Origin: Fodinibacter sp963834965
GTDB lineage: Bacteria; Actinomycetota; Actinomycetes; Actinomycetales; Dermatophilaceae
NCBI GenBank assembly: GCA_963834965.1
Contig: CAWIEI010000019.1
Location: 1-64,000, forward strand
Direction of reading: 5' to 3'
DNA: 64,000 bases
Shown in pieces: positions 33,328-41,845 of this stretch (positions within the stretch are counted from its first letter, which is position 1; the number at the start of each line of letters is the position of its first letter). A model generated the notes under the pieces. That model did not search any database. It was not told the DNA's origin and saw nothing but the letters and a program-made list of their open reading frames with translations. The translations under genes were made by a program, and so were the position numbers.

Positions 33328-33765
33328 ATGTCCGTCCAGTACTGCACGTTCCGCCTCGACGGGCACCTGTTCGGGGTGCCGGTCGGCTCTGTGCAAGAGG
33401 TGCTCAAGCAGCAGGAGCTCACCTCGGTACCGCAGGCCCCCCCAGAGGTCAGCGGCCTGATCAACCTGCGAGGCCAGATCATCACCACCCTGGACCTGCG
33501 AACCAGGCTCGGGCTCGGTGCCCGACCTTCCGGGTCACCCGCGGTCAACGTCGTGGTGCGCACCGATGACGGCGACGTGGTGAGCCTGCTGGTCGACGAG
33601 ATCGGTGACGTCCTCGAGCCCGGCGCAGAGACCTTCGAACAGCCCCCGGAGACCGTCCCAGCCCGCATCCGCGGCCTCGTCAGCAGCGTCTGCAAGCTCG
33701 ACGGCAAGCTGATGCTGGTCCTCGACACCCAGCTGGCCGTCCAGGTGGGCGCCACGGCGGCCTGA
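33328..33765 (+). CDS. cheW: chemotaxis coupling protein CheW
   Basis: 145 residues. Typical CheW fold: CTFRLDGHLFGVPVGSVQEV, PPEVSGLINLRGQIITTLDL, then LLVDEIGDVLEP. It couples CheA to receptors. The ribosome-binding site is GAGGAGAG. An IS630 remnant begins about 10 bases after its stop codon, cutting the operon from the downstream mcp. Confidence 0.95.
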   Translation: MSVQYCTFRLDGHLFGVPVGSVQEVLKQQELTSVPQAPPEVSGLINLRGQIITTLDLRTRLGLGARPSGSPAVNVVVRTDDGDVVSLLVDEIGDVLEPGAETFEQPPETVPARIRGLVSSVCKLDGKLMLVLDTQLAVQVGATAA

Positions 33766-33774
33766 GCGGAGCTG

Positions 33775-34430
33775 GTGTCGCGCGTCTGAGGTTCGTGTAC
33801 GGGTGGCGCGGGGTGCAACCGGCGGCGCGGGTACGCCTTGGCGACCTTCTTGAGGAGGTCGCCGAACTCGGCCTTGCCGTGCCGGTCGTAGCACTGGTCG
33901 GTCACCTTGCCGGTGGCGACCTCGAATGCCGCGAACAACGTGGTCGTGCCGTTGCGTTTGCAGTCGTGGGTCGCCCTCTCCGGCAGCCCTTCTCGCAGCG
34001 GCAGGATCGGCGCAGTCCGGTTCAGCGCCTGGATCTGGGACTTCTCGCGCACGCACAGCACGACCGCGTTGGTCGGCGGGTTGAGGTACGGGCCAACGGC
34101 GTCGCGGACCTTGGCTTCCAGCTGGGGGTCGGTGGAGAGCGTGAACGTCTCACGCCGCCATGGCTGCACCCGGTACTTGCGCCACGCTCGCGCCACCGTG
34201 GCGTTCCCGACACCCAGGCGCCTGCCCAGCAGCCGGCTCGGCGAGTACGCGACCGCCAACACGATCCGCGCCCGCGCCTGCAGAAGCTGGTCGGCCGGTT
34301 CGCCTAGTGAGGTAAGGCAAGCGTCGATCCGATCGCGTCGTGACGTCCGCTGATGATGACCAGGGGCGGTGATCGGGCCCGCGGGGCACGGTTGACCGTC
34401 TGACCTTGCTGTCAGGGTGTTCCACTTCGA
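33775..34430 (-). mobile_element. IS630-family transposase remnant with internal deletion
   Basis: A frame on the minus strand carries IS630 sequence: QARARIVLAVAYSPSR near the N-terminus, then LSTDPQLEAKVRDAVGPYLN, VVLCVREKSQIQALNRTAPI, and FAAFEVATGKVTDQCYDRHG. The first catalytic Asp (normally DEKSQ) is Arg here. After AKAYPRRRLH the catalytic C-terminal half is missing and the sequence jumps to the element's end, which is shared almost base for base with the second remnant at 45184. It is non-functional. The left edge is sharp; the right edge is approximate. Confidence 0.85.
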
Positions 34431-35062
34431 GTTCCGGGTCGCGCCGTTGACGGCTGGGTAGTCAGGTCGTGGCAGGTGTCGGTGGCCCACAGCCGTGGTC
34501 GAACAGGCGGGTGCACGCGGTCTCCCAGGGCCAGGCGGTCGGCAGTGAGGGGTGATCGTCGGGCTGAGGACGCCACCCGAGCCGGGACGGCGATCAGCTT
34601 CGGCGGATGGTGGCGGTGGTCGCCTTCGCCGGGGCGGTGCCGGTGATGGTGGCGGCGGTGCGGGTGAGGTTGAACGCGATGACGGCCAGGCGGCGTTGGC
34701 AGTGAACTTGAGGGCAGGTGCGCCAGAGCGGAGCTCTTCAGGTCGGCGGCGTTGGTGGTGGTGGTGAAGAACGCGTGGAAGCGCCGAGTGTCGAACAACG
34801 TGCCCTGCCCGCGGTGGTGACGAGGGCCAGCAGCGCGTTCAGGCCACGCACCTTGGAGAAGCCCAACCCGGCGCCCTGCTCGGCGACCCGTGGACCTGAA
34901 TGCTCGCGTCGTCGACATCGACCAACACCCGACCGCCCGTGCCGTCATTGGTGACCTGCGAGGCTTGGGCGGCCAGGTGGACCAGCTCCGCCGCCGACAT
35001 CAGATTCGGGTCATCGACGCACGCCGACGTCGCTGCTCGCGTGTGACAGAGGCGCATCCCAG
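34431..35062 (-). mobile_element. IS1380-family transposase remnant, frameshifted
   Basis: Fragments of an IS1380-type transposase occur in several minus-strand frames: VDDPNLMSAAELVHLAAQAS then GRVLVDVDDASIQVHG (about 34890-35005), and DLKSSALAHLPSS followed by PKLIAVPARVASSARR (about 34560-34760). The frames are interrupted by shifts and a large part of the middle is missing. It lies directly beside the IS630 remnant, and together they fill the cheW-mcp gap. Confidence 0.82.
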
Positions 35063-35208
35063 AGATGCCCTTCCGGGTTGAGTTGTTGGAACCGTCGCAA
35101 GTCCCAATCTCCCAGCACCACAGAGCATCTCGTCGTTGCGCCCGCGCTCACCCGCCCCAACCCGCCGGTGGGTCGAGGATCTGGGCAGGGCGCCCGGTGA
35201 CTGGATTG

Positions 35209-35237
35209 CTCAGGTCACGGGCCTGTGTGCCGATGGG
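35209..35237 (+). promoter_or_regulatory. sigma-28 promoter of mcp
   Basis: CTCA (35209-35212), 16 bases, GCCGATGGG (35229-35237). It lies beyond the IS debris and 65 bases upstream of the mcp start, so the receptor gene keeps its own flagellar-class promoter despite the insertions. The leader contains a 6-bp hairpin GGCAGG-CCG-CCTGCC. Confidence 0.75.
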
Positions 35238-35301
35238 CAGGCTAAAGGCAGGCCGCCTGCCACCGCACATTCGCCGCGGCAATCTGAAGGGATGCACACC
35301 G

Positions 35302-36918
35302 ATGTCAAAGGACCGAAGTGGAGGAGGGGCGCTCTCCTTCTTCCGTAACATGCAGACCGCCCGGAAGCTGATGGTCGGCTTCGTCGCCATAGCCTTGCTC
35401 ATGGTCGGTGTTGGCGTCCTGGGCATCACCAGGCTGGCCGCCTCGCAGGACAACCTGCAGACGATGTACACCGACAGCACGCAAGCGATCGGCGACCTCG
35501 GTATCGTGGACAGCGGCCTTGAGTCGATAAGGTTCCGGACCCTCGACCTCGCCCTCGAGCCCAAGCCGGCAGCCAAGGCCACCATCAAGGCCCGCATCGC
35601 GGAGCTCGACGGCATCGTCGACGAGAACTGGGCGAAGTACACCTCGACCGACATGACAGGTCGGGAGAAGTTTCGCGATGATTTCAACGTGGCCCTCGTG
35701 GCATATCGCCAGGTCCGAGACCAGCAGGTGCTCCCACTCGCCGAGGCCAGCCGGACAGCGGAGTTCCTCAAGGTGCGCGACACAGACATCGCCCCCCTCT
35801 CGACCAAGATGGCCAAAGACCTCGACGACCTGGGCGACTTCGAGATGAAGGCTGCGGCGAAGCTGCTGGCCGACTCCCAGGCCGCCTACGAGAGCGCCCG
35901 GCTGCTGATCATCGGGATCATCCTGGCCGCCCTGGTCTTCTCGATCGGGCTGGCCATCGCGATCGGTCGGATGATCTCCCGCCCCCTGCAGCAGACGGTG
36001 ACCGTGCTGGAGGGTCTGGCCGAGGGCCGCCTGGACCAGCACCTTGACGTGAACAGCAAGGACGAGGTCGGCCAGATGGCCAAGGCGTTGAACACCGCGA
36101 TGGTCAAGCTGCGCGAGACGATGAGCGCCATGGGCGACAACGCCCAGGGCCTCGCGTCCTCATCTGAAGAGCTCTCGTCGGTCTCGTCGCAGATGTCGGG
36201 CTCGGCGGAGGAGTCCGCGAACCAGGCGAACCTGGTCTCGGCCGCCGCAGAGCAGGTGTCCCGCAACGTCCAGACGGTGGCCACCGGCACCGAGGAGATG
36301 TCAGCCTCCATCCGGGAGATCGCCAAGAACGCCCAGGACGCCGCAGGGGTGGCAGCACAGGCGGTCCTGGTGGCGGAGAACGCGGGGGTGACCGTGGCCA
36401 AGCTGGGCACGTCCTCAGCGGAGATCGGCACCGTGATCAAGGTGATCAACTCGATCGCGGAGCAGACCAACCTGCTGGCCCTGAACGCCACCATCGAGGC
36501 GGCTCGGGCTGGTGAGGCCGGCAAGGGCTTCGCAGTGGTGGCCAACGAGGTCAAGGAGCTCGCCCAGGAGACATCCAAGGCGACCGAGGACATCGGGAGC
36601 CGGATCGAGGCGATCCAGTCCGACACCGCCGCAGCCGTGGCCGCGATCACCCAGATCTCCGGGATCATCGCCCAGATCAACGACACCCAGTCCACGATCG
36701 CCTCGGCGGTCGAGGAGCAGACCGCCACCACCAACGAGATGGGCCGCAACGTCACCGAGGCCGCGACCGGGTCCAGCGACATCGCCGAGAACATCACCGG
36801 GGTGGCCCGATCCGCCTCGGACACCACCGCGGCAGCCGGCAGCACGTCGCAGGCAGCTGATGAGCTGGCCAGGATGGCAGCCAGCCTGCAGAAGCTCGTC
36901 GGTCAGTTCGCCTACTAG
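35302..36918 (+). CDS. mcp: methyl-accepting chemotaxis protein
   Basis: 538 residues from the ATG at 35302, with AAGGGA upstream. Transmembrane helix at ~20-42, an extracellular four-helix-bundle sensor domain at ~45-190 (MYTDSTQAIGDLGIVDSGLE), a second helix at ~197-220, HAMP domain at ~220-275, and the kinase-control hairpin near 384-420 (IAEQTNLLALNATIEAARAG, then KGFAVVANEVKELA). No CheR-tethering pentapeptide is present at the C-terminus (ends LVGQFAY). It is the only complete receptor in the window and is followed by a strong terminator. Confidence 0.95.
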   Translation: MSKDRSGGGALSFFRNMQTARKLMVGFVAIALLMVGVGVLGITRLAASQDNLQTMYTDSTQAIGDLGIVDSGLESIRFRTLDLALEPKPAAKATIKARIAELDGIVDENWAKYTSTDMTGREKFRDDFNVALVAYRQVRDQQVLPLAEASRTAEFLKVRDTDIAPLSTKMAKDLDDLGDFEMKAAAKLLADSQAAYESARLLIIGIILAALVFSIGLAIAIGRMISRPLQQTVTVLEGLAEGRLDQHLDVNSKDEVGQMAKALNTAMVKLRETMSAMGDNAQGLASSSEELSSVSSQMSGSAEESANQANLVSAAAEQVSRNVQTVATGTEEMSASIREIAKNAQDAAGVAAQAVLVAENAGVTVAKLGTSSAEIGTVIKVINSIAEQTNLLALNATIEAARAGEAGKGFAVVANEVKELAQETSKATEDIGSRIEAIQSDTAAAVAAITQISGIIAQINDTQSTIASAVEEQTATTNEMGRNVTEAATGSSDIAENITGVARSASDTTAAAGSTSQAADELARMAASLQKLVGQFAY

Positions 36919-36925
36919 AACCAGT

Positions 36926-36953
36926 GGCCCGCCCCCGCACTCGGGGGCGGGCC
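36926..36953 (+). terminator. terminator after mcp
   Basis: Perfect 12-bp stem (arms 36926-36937 and 36942-36953) with the 4-base loop CACT, 7 bases after the mcp stop codon. It separates mcp from the cheY-cheB-cheR genes, which therefore need their own promoter. Confidence 0.88.
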
Positions 36954-36958
36954 TCAGC

Positions 36959-36987
36959 CTCAGCTTCAACGGGTTTCGGCCCATTCA
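36959..36987 (+). promoter_or_regulatory. possible weak sigma-28 promoter of cheY-cheB-cheR
   Basis: CTCA (36959-36962), 16 bases, GCCCATTCA (36979-36987). The -35 and spacing are exact, but the -10 has two changes from GCCGATA. It lies between the mcp terminator and cheY, where a promoter is expected. Confidence 0.35.
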
Positions 36988-37003
36988 ACGACCTGGAGGA
37001 CCC

Positions 37004-37369
37004 ATGCTTGCCTTGGTGCTCGACGACTCCCGTGCTATGCGGTCGATCCTGACCCGCACGATGGAGGGCCTTGGTTTCGAGGTCGAGACCGCCGGTGACG
37101 GCGCCGAGGCCCTGGCTCTGGTACGACGTGGGCCCTTGCCCGACGTGGCGCTCATCGACTGGAACATGCCGGTGATGAATGGGCTGGAGTTCGTCAACGA
37201 GGTCCGTAACAACCGTGACTGGCGCAGCATCACCCTGATGATGGTCACCACCGAGAACGAGCACTCCCAGATCGTTCGTGCGCTGGCGGCCGGTGCCCAT
37301 GAGTACGTCATGAAGCCCTTCAGCGTCGACACGATCGGTGACAAGCTGCGGATGCTCGGGCTGGTATGA
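37004..37369 (+). CDS. cheY: chemotaxis response regulator CheY
   Basis: 121 residues, a single receiver domain from the ATG at 37004 with GGAGGA upstream. Acidic pocket LDDSRAMR, phospho-acceptor Asp in LIDWNMPVMNG, Thr in VTTENEH, and Lys in YVMKPFS. It carries the signal from CheA to the motor switch. It overlaps cheB by four bases. Confidence 0.93.
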   Translation: MLALVLDDSRAMRSILTRTMEGLGFEVETAGDGAEALALVRRGPLPDVALIDWNMPVMNGLEFVNEVRNNRDWRSITLMMVTTENEHSQIVRALAAGAHEYVMKPFSVDTIGDKLRMLGLV

Positions 37370-38499
37370 GACCCATGCCCCCCATCACGGTCATGGTCGT
37401 GGACGACTCGGTGGTCATGCGCCGCCTCGTCTCCGACATCCTGGCTGGCGACCAGGACATCGAGGTTGTCGGCACGGCCGCAAACGGCAAGGTCGCCCTG
37501 GCCAAGATGCCTGCCCTCAACCCGGACGTCGTGACCCTGGACGTCGAGATGCCGGTCATGGACGGCTTGGAGACCCTCACCGAACTGCGCAAGGTCTACC
37601 CCAGGCTGCCGGTGATCATGTTCTCCACCCTCACCGAGCGCGGCGCCTCGGCGACCCTGGATGCACTGGAGCGTGGAGCCAGCGACTATGTCAGCAAGCC
37701 CGCGAACGTGGGCAGCATCACCGCCTCCATGGATGCGGTGCGCGCCCAGCTGATCCCCAAGATCAAGGCGCTGGCGGCCCGAGGGCTGTCAACCCCCGTC
37801 AGGGCGCCGGAAGCAACGCGAGCAGCGCCCGCGAGGCCGGCGGTCGCGCCGCCTGCGGGCAGCCCGGCCGGGCGGGTCGACGTCGTCGTCATCGGCGTCT
37901 CCACCGGAGGCCCTGATGCGCTGACCACCCTGATCAAGGCCCTGCCCGGAGACTTCCCGGTGCCGATCGTGGTCGTCCAGCACATGCCCCCCGTCTTCAC
38001 TGCCCTCTTCGCCAAGCGGCTGGACACATACAGCCCGCTCCACGTGGCGGAGGCACGGGCCGGTGACCGACTCGTGCGGGGCGAGGTCCTGATCGCGCCG
38101 GGCGACTTCCACGTGCGTCTGCGTGCCGACAACCTGGGGGTCGTGGCCCAGCTCGACCAGGGCACACCCGAGAACTACTGCCGGCCCTCGGTCGACGTGC
38201 TGTTCCGCTCGGCACCGGAAGCCTTCGGGGCCTCGGTGCTTGCCGTCGTACTCACGGGCATGGGCTCGGACGGGGCCAAGGGCGCTGCCCGCATCGTCGA
38301 GGCCGGAGGCTCGGTGATCGTCCAGGACGCCGCGACCTCTGTCGTGTGGGGAATGCCCGGTGCCGTGGTGAACGCAGGCCTTGCCGCGCAGGTGTTGCCG
38401 CTGGGCGACCTCGCCGGCGCGATCCAGACCCGGATCAACCGCGGCAGAACGTCGTATGTCGGCACGAGAGGGGAATCCAATGGGCGTCACAACAGCTGA
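37366..38499 (+). CDS. cheB: chemotaxis methylesterase/deamidase CheB
   Basis: 377 residues. Receiver domain at ~1-125 (VVDDSVVMRRL, then TLDVEMPVMDGLE), an Ala/Pro linker, then the methylesterase domain at ~165-360 with catalytic Ser in IGVSTGGPDAL, His in VVQHMPPVFT, and Asp in LTGMGSDGAKG. It resets receptor methylation with CheR. It may start at the second Met (MPPITV). It overlaps cheR by 20 bases. Confidence 0.95.
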   Translation: MRPMPPITVMVVDDSVVMRRLVSDILAGDQDIEVVGTAANGKVALAKMPALNPDVVTLDVEMPVMDGLETLTELRKVYPRLPVIMFSTLTERGASATLDALERGASDYVSKPANVGSITASMDAVRAQLIPKIKALAARGLSTPVRAPEATRAAPARPAVAPPAGSPAGRVDVVVIGVSTGGPDALTTLIKALPGDFPVPIVVVQHMPPVFTALFAKRLDTYSPLHVAEARAGDRLVRGEVLIAPGDFHVRLRADNLGVVAQLDQGTPENYCRPSVDVLFRSAPEAFGASVLAVVLTGMGSDGAKGAARIVEAGGSVIVQDAATSVVWGMPGAVVNAGLAAQVLPLGDLAGAIQTRINRGRTSYVGTRGESNGRHNS

Positions 38500-39310
38500 C
38501 TTCGAGTACATCAGCACGGTGGTCCGGGATCGCTCCGCGATCGTTCTGGGGCCCGGCAAGGAGTACCTCATCGAGGCCCGCCTCCTGCCGCTGGCCCGTA
38601 CCCAGGGCACGGCAACGATCGGCGAGCTGATCCACGAGCTCCGGAGCGCGCCGACCGGCCCCCTCCGCGACCTCGTGGTGGAGGCGATGACCACCAACGA
38701 GACATCGTTCTTCCGCGATGTCCACCCCTTCACCGCCCTCTCGGACCGCATCCTGCCCGACCTCGTGCGGGCCCGTAGCGGTGAGCGTCAGCTGAACATC
38801 TGGTGCGCCGCATGCTCCAGCGGCCAGGAGCCCTACTCGGTCGCCATGCTCGTCCACGACATCATCGGAGCCGACCCTGCCTGGCGGGTACGCCTGCTGG
38901 CCACCGACCTGTCCCCGGCGATGCTGGCCCGGACTCGCGCGGGGACCTACACCCAGTTCGAGGTGAACCGCGGACTGCCGGCCGGCTTCCTGGTGCGGCA
39001 CTTCCGCAAGCAAGGACTTGACTGGCAGATCGAGGAGCCGATCCGGCGGATGGTCGAAACCCGCCTGCTCAACCTGGACCTGGAGCTCACCGGTATCCCG
39101 CCGATGGACATCATCTTCATGCGCAACGTGCTCATCTACTTCGACATCTCCACCAAGCGCCAGATCCTGGCTCGGGTGCGACGGGTGCTGCGCCCCGACG
39201 GCTACCTGGTACTGGGCGGCGCAGAAACCACGCTCAACCTCGACGACTCGTTCGAGCGGGCCCAGATCGGCCAGGCACCCGTGTACCGGCTACGTGACAG
39301 GAAGGCATGA
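38480..39310 (+). CDS. cheR: chemotaxis receptor methyltransferase CheR
   Basis: 276 residues from the ATG at 38480 with GAGAGGGG upstream; the frame is open further, but that part is cheB. N-terminal helical domain, then NETSFFRDVHPF, SAM-binding NIWCAACSSGQEPYSVAMLV, and FMRNVLIYFDISTKRQIL. It uses S-adenosylmethionine to methylate receptor glutamates. Confidence 0.95.
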   Translation: MGVTTADFEYISTVVRDRSAIVLGPGKEYLIEARLLPLARTQGTATIGELIHELRSAPTGPLRDLVVEAMTTNETSFFRDVHPFTALSDRILPDLVRARSGERQLNIWCAACSSGQEPYSVAMLVHDIIGADPAWRVRLLATDLSPAMLARTRAGTYTQFEVNRGLPAGFLVRHFRKQGLDWQIEEPIRRMVETRLLNLDLELTGIPPMDIIFMRNVLIYFDISTKRQILARVRRVLRPDGYLVLGGAETTLNLDDSFERAQIGQAPVYRLRDRKA

Positions 39311-39311
39311 C

Positions 39312-39812
39312 ATGACCATCTCTCAGAAGCAGATCGCCGAGATCGCCAGGACGGTGTGGTCCTCCTTCCTCGACATGGAAGTTCGCGAGCTGGACCCCTC
39401 GGAGTCATCCACGGCCGACGACTGGCACTCGGCCAGCGCCACCGTGCACATCACCGGGAGCTGGAACGGCTCGGTGATCCTCTCGTGCTCCACCACGCTC
39501 GCCCGCAGGGCTGCCGCGGCCATGTTCCAGACGCCCGTGGAAGACCTCGACGACGGGGAGGTCGCTGACGCCTTCGGGGAGCTGGTCAACATCATCGGTG
39601 GAAACCTGAAGTGCCTGCTGCCCGAGCCGAGCCAGCTCTCCATGCCGACGGTGAGCCACGGTGCCGCCCATGTGGTGACCGTCCCCGGCGCCGGGCTCAT
39701 GGAAAGTGTCGAGCTGGCCTGTGAGGGTGAACGCCTGCACATCGCCGTGTGGGACAAGCGCGCCGATGCCCGTCTCGACCACCGGGTTGAGCTTCAGAGG
39801 ACCGTCCGATGA
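39312..39812 (+). CDS. cheX: CheX-like chemotaxis phosphatase-family protein
   Basis: 166 residues from the ATG at 39312. The CheC/CheX phosphatase-type helix is visible as DAFGELVNIIGGNLKCLLP near residue 90 (E and N are the residues that act on CheY-P in CheX). The N-terminal strand-rich part (ITGSWNGSVILSCSTTLARR) fits the family. It probably dephosphorylates CheY; no CheZ or CheD is visible. It overlaps the second cheY by four bases. Confidence 0.82.
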   Translation: MTISQKQIAEIARTVWSSFLDMEVRELDPSESSTADDWHSASATVHITGSWNGSVILSCSTTLARRAAAAMFQTPVEDLDDGEVADAFGELVNIIGGNLKCLLPEPSQLSMPTVSHGAAHVVTVPGAGLMESVELACEGERLHIAVWDKRADARLDHRVELQRTVR

Positions 39813-40171
39813 AGGTCCTGATCACCGATGACAGCAGGGTCATGCGGCAGATCGTCAAGCGCACCCTGCGCCAGGCCGGATACCCCGATCTGCAGGTGTG
39901 CGAGGCGGGTGACGGGCGGGAGGCCCTTGAGGTCATCGCCAGCGAGGCACCCGATCTGGTGCTCTGCGACTGGAACATGCCCGAGATGGACGGCATCTCC
40001 CTGCTGACCTCACTGCGTGCCAAGGGGCATGCCGTGCCGTTCGGTTTCGTGACCTCCGAGGGGTCGGCAGAGATGCGCGAGCGGGCACTCGAGGCCGGCG
40101 CGCTGTTCCTCATCGCCAAGCCCTTCACCCCGGAGGCGTTCCGAGACGCACTCGAACCAGTCCTAGGATGA
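39809..40171 (+). CDS. cheY: second CheY-type single-domain response regulator
   Basis: 120 residues, one receiver domain. ITDDSRVMRQIV acidic pocket, phospho-acceptor in LVLCDWNMPEMDG, Thr in FVTSEGS, Lys in LIAKPFT. It lies between the cheX-like gene and a conserved unknown with four-base overlaps. It may be the motor CheY or a phosphate sink; the two CheYs cannot be assigned from sequence. Confidence 0.92.
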   Translation: MKVLITDDSRVMRQIVKRTLRQAGYPDLQVCEAGDGREALEVIASEAPDLVLCDWNMPEMDGISLLTSLRAKGHAVPFGFVTSEGSAEMRERALEAGALFLIAKPFTPEAFRDALEPVLG

Positions 40172-40662
40172 GCCCTATGTCGGCACCGAATGCGCTTCCC
40201 TCGACGATGGCCGTGCGCGAGATGCTGATGGACATGCTCGGACGTGACGTCACGGTCTCGCCCTCGAAGCCCTGGGCACCCTCACCCGGTGACCCCGGAG
40301 CCGTCGCGGTGTACCTCGATGACGGCATGCGGCTGCGCGCCCTGGTCGCCTGCAACCTTGAGCTGTCGGTCGCCCTCGGCGCTTCGATCGCCCTCATCCC
40401 GAAGAAGGCAGCTGCCGAATGCGTGTCCGAGGGCCGGCTGACGGAGGACATGATCGAGAACCTCAACGAGGTCGTCAACATCCTTGCAGCGCTGTTCAAC
40501 CTGCCAGACGGTCCGCACGTCAAGCTCTACGCGCTGCATGTCCCGGGAATGCCGCCGCCGACCGACATATCCGCCCAGCTGCGCACCTACGGCAAGAGGG
40601 AAGACCTGAAGGTCGAAGTGGCCGGTTACCCCAGTGGACGACTCTCGCTCGTGCTCGTCTGA
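40168..40662 (+). CDS. conserved protein of the chemotaxis operon, possibly CheC/CheX-like
   Basis: 164 residues. I do not recognise a named family. The segment EDMIENLNEVVNILAALFN near residues 91-109 resembles the CheC/CheX active-site helix (E..N spacing), and the alternating strand pattern elsewhere fits that fold. The four-base overlap with the second cheY implies coordinated production, perhaps as its phosphatase. An alternative start at the next Met is possible. Confidence 0.75.
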   Translation: MSPMSAPNALPSTMAVREMLMDMLGRDVTVSPSKPWAPSPGDPGAVAVYLDDGMRLRALVACNLELSVALGASIALIPKKAAAECVSEGRLTEDMIENLNEVVNILAALFNLPDGPHVKLYALHVPGMPPPTDISAQLRTYGKREDLKVEVAGYPSGRLSLVLV

Positions 40663-40738
40663 TGCCATACTGATCAGAGAACGAGTCTCTGGGCTGTCCC
40701 ACCGTGCACTGCAGCGCCAAATCTTCAGGGCCCGAATG

Positions 40739-40767
40739 CTCAGCGGCAGAGGCCGGCGGCCGATAGG
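40739..40767 (+). promoter_or_regulatory. sigma-28 promoter of flgN-fliW-csrA
   Basis: CTCA (40739-40742), 16 bases, GCCGATAGG (40759-40767). The transcript should start near 40773, the GTG start codon of flgN, so the message may be leaderless. AGGAGG at 40765-40770 is too close to that GTG to act as its Shine-Dalgarno site and is followed by ATGTGA, a start-stop pair. Confidence 0.8.
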
Positions 40768-40772
40768 AGGAT

Positions 40773-41315
40773 GTGATCGACACGTGCCCTCCACTGGTTC
40801 TTGCTCCTGGTCACGGGAGCGATGCCGAGGCTGCGCTGGCCAACATCTCGTCGGCTCTGTGGCAGATTCGCGAGCTGCTCGACCTGCTGACCTTCAAGCT
40901 CGAGACGGAGCAGGTCCTGGTGGCCGCGGGACGGTCCCGCTGGCTGGCTCGGGCCACCCACGAGGTGGAGCTCGTCCTTGAGGAGATCCGGCACGCTGAG
41001 CTGCGCAGGACGATCGAGCTCGGGGACGTATCCGAAGCGCTCGGGCTCGACCCGAATATCTCGCTGAGCGAGCTCGCCGAAGCTGCGCCGGCCCCCTGGG
41101 ATGATGTGTTGGCCGACCACCGTGACAAGCTCCTGCGGGCAACCAACGAGATCACCGCCCTGGCCGAGAGCAACCGCGATCTCCTGCACTCCGGCTATGA
41201 CGCACTTCAGGAGGCATTGGGGCTGCTGTCCCCGAACCCCGAGCCCTCGACCTACACTGCCCGCGGTGCGACGTCACTGTCCAGTAGCAGCCGAATCTTC
41301 GACCAGTCGTCCTGA
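40773..41315 (+). CDS. flgN: FlgN-family export chaperone
   Basis: 180 residues, all-helical. NISSALWQIRELLDLLTFKL, then ETEQVLVAAGRSRWL, and the LRRTIELGDVSEALGLDPNI, then SLSELAEAAP, arrangement match actinobacterial FlgN-like proteins. FlgN escorts FlgK and FlgL. GTG is the only usable start in frame near the promoter. It is followed by fliW. Confidence 0.85.
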   Translation: MIDTCPPLVLAPGHGSDAEAALANISSALWQIRELLDLLTFKLETEQVLVAAGRSRWLARATHEVELVLEEIRHAELRRTIELGDVSEALGLDPNISLSELAEAAPAPWDDVLADHRDKLLRATNEITALAESNRDLLHSGYDALQEALGLLSPNPEPSTYTARGATSLSSSSRIFDQSS

Positions 41316-41337
41316 TCTTCCTGAAACTGGAGAGACC

Positions 41338-41760
41338 GTGATCACCGCTGACGCCATGCCGACCCACGGCACCGGAATGACCGAACAGCCGGAGATCCAC
41401 TTCCCCTCTGGCCTGGCCGGCTTTCCCGCGGCTCAGCGCTTTGTCCTCGAGCAGGGCGACTCGTGCGTGTTTGAGCTGCGCGGTGTGCACGACGACGACC
41501 CTGTCTTCCTGGTCGTCCCGCCCGCACCATTCTTCCCCGACTACTCGCCGGTCATCGATGATGAGACGGTCGCCCGGCTCTGTCTGCGAGGACAGGAGGA
41601 AGCGTTGGTCCTGCTGGTCGTCACCTTGAGGGGGGACCAGCCTGAGGACGCCTCGGCCAACACCCTCGCGCCACTGGTCATCAATACCCGCACTCTGGAC
41701 GCCGCCCAGGTAGTTCTGACCGGACAGCCGTACTCACTGCGTCAACCGTTACTGGTCTGA
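41338..41760 (+). CDS. fliW: flagellar assembly factor FliW
   Basis: 140 residues from the GTG at 41338 with GGAGAG upstream. IHFPSGLAGFPAAQRFVLEQ, then LVVTLRGDQPEDASANTLAP and LVINTRTLDAAQVVLTGQPY, are characteristic. In Bacillus, FliW binds CsrA and releases it from flagellin mRNA; when flagellin accumulates it captures FliW. It lies next to csrA, the classic pair. Confidence 0.95.
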   Translation: MITADAMPTHGTGMTEQPEIHFPSGLAGFPAAQRFVLEQGDSCVFELRGVHDDDPVFLVVPPAPFFPDYSPVIDDETVARLCLRGQEEALVLLVVTLRGDQPEDASANTLAPLVINTRTLDAAQVVLTGQPYSLRQPLLV

Positions 41761-41845
41761 GAGTCCCGTTGCGCGGCCACGTCGCGCAGGTCCGATCGGT
41801 GCCGCCTAGGGTTGGGTCGTCCCGGCGGCAAGAAAGGACTCTCAC

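Noticed and set aside
34718..35081. Several short plus-strand frames between the IS remnants and mcp
   Set aside because: They are antisense to the IS1380 transposase fragments, which are recognisable on the minus strand.
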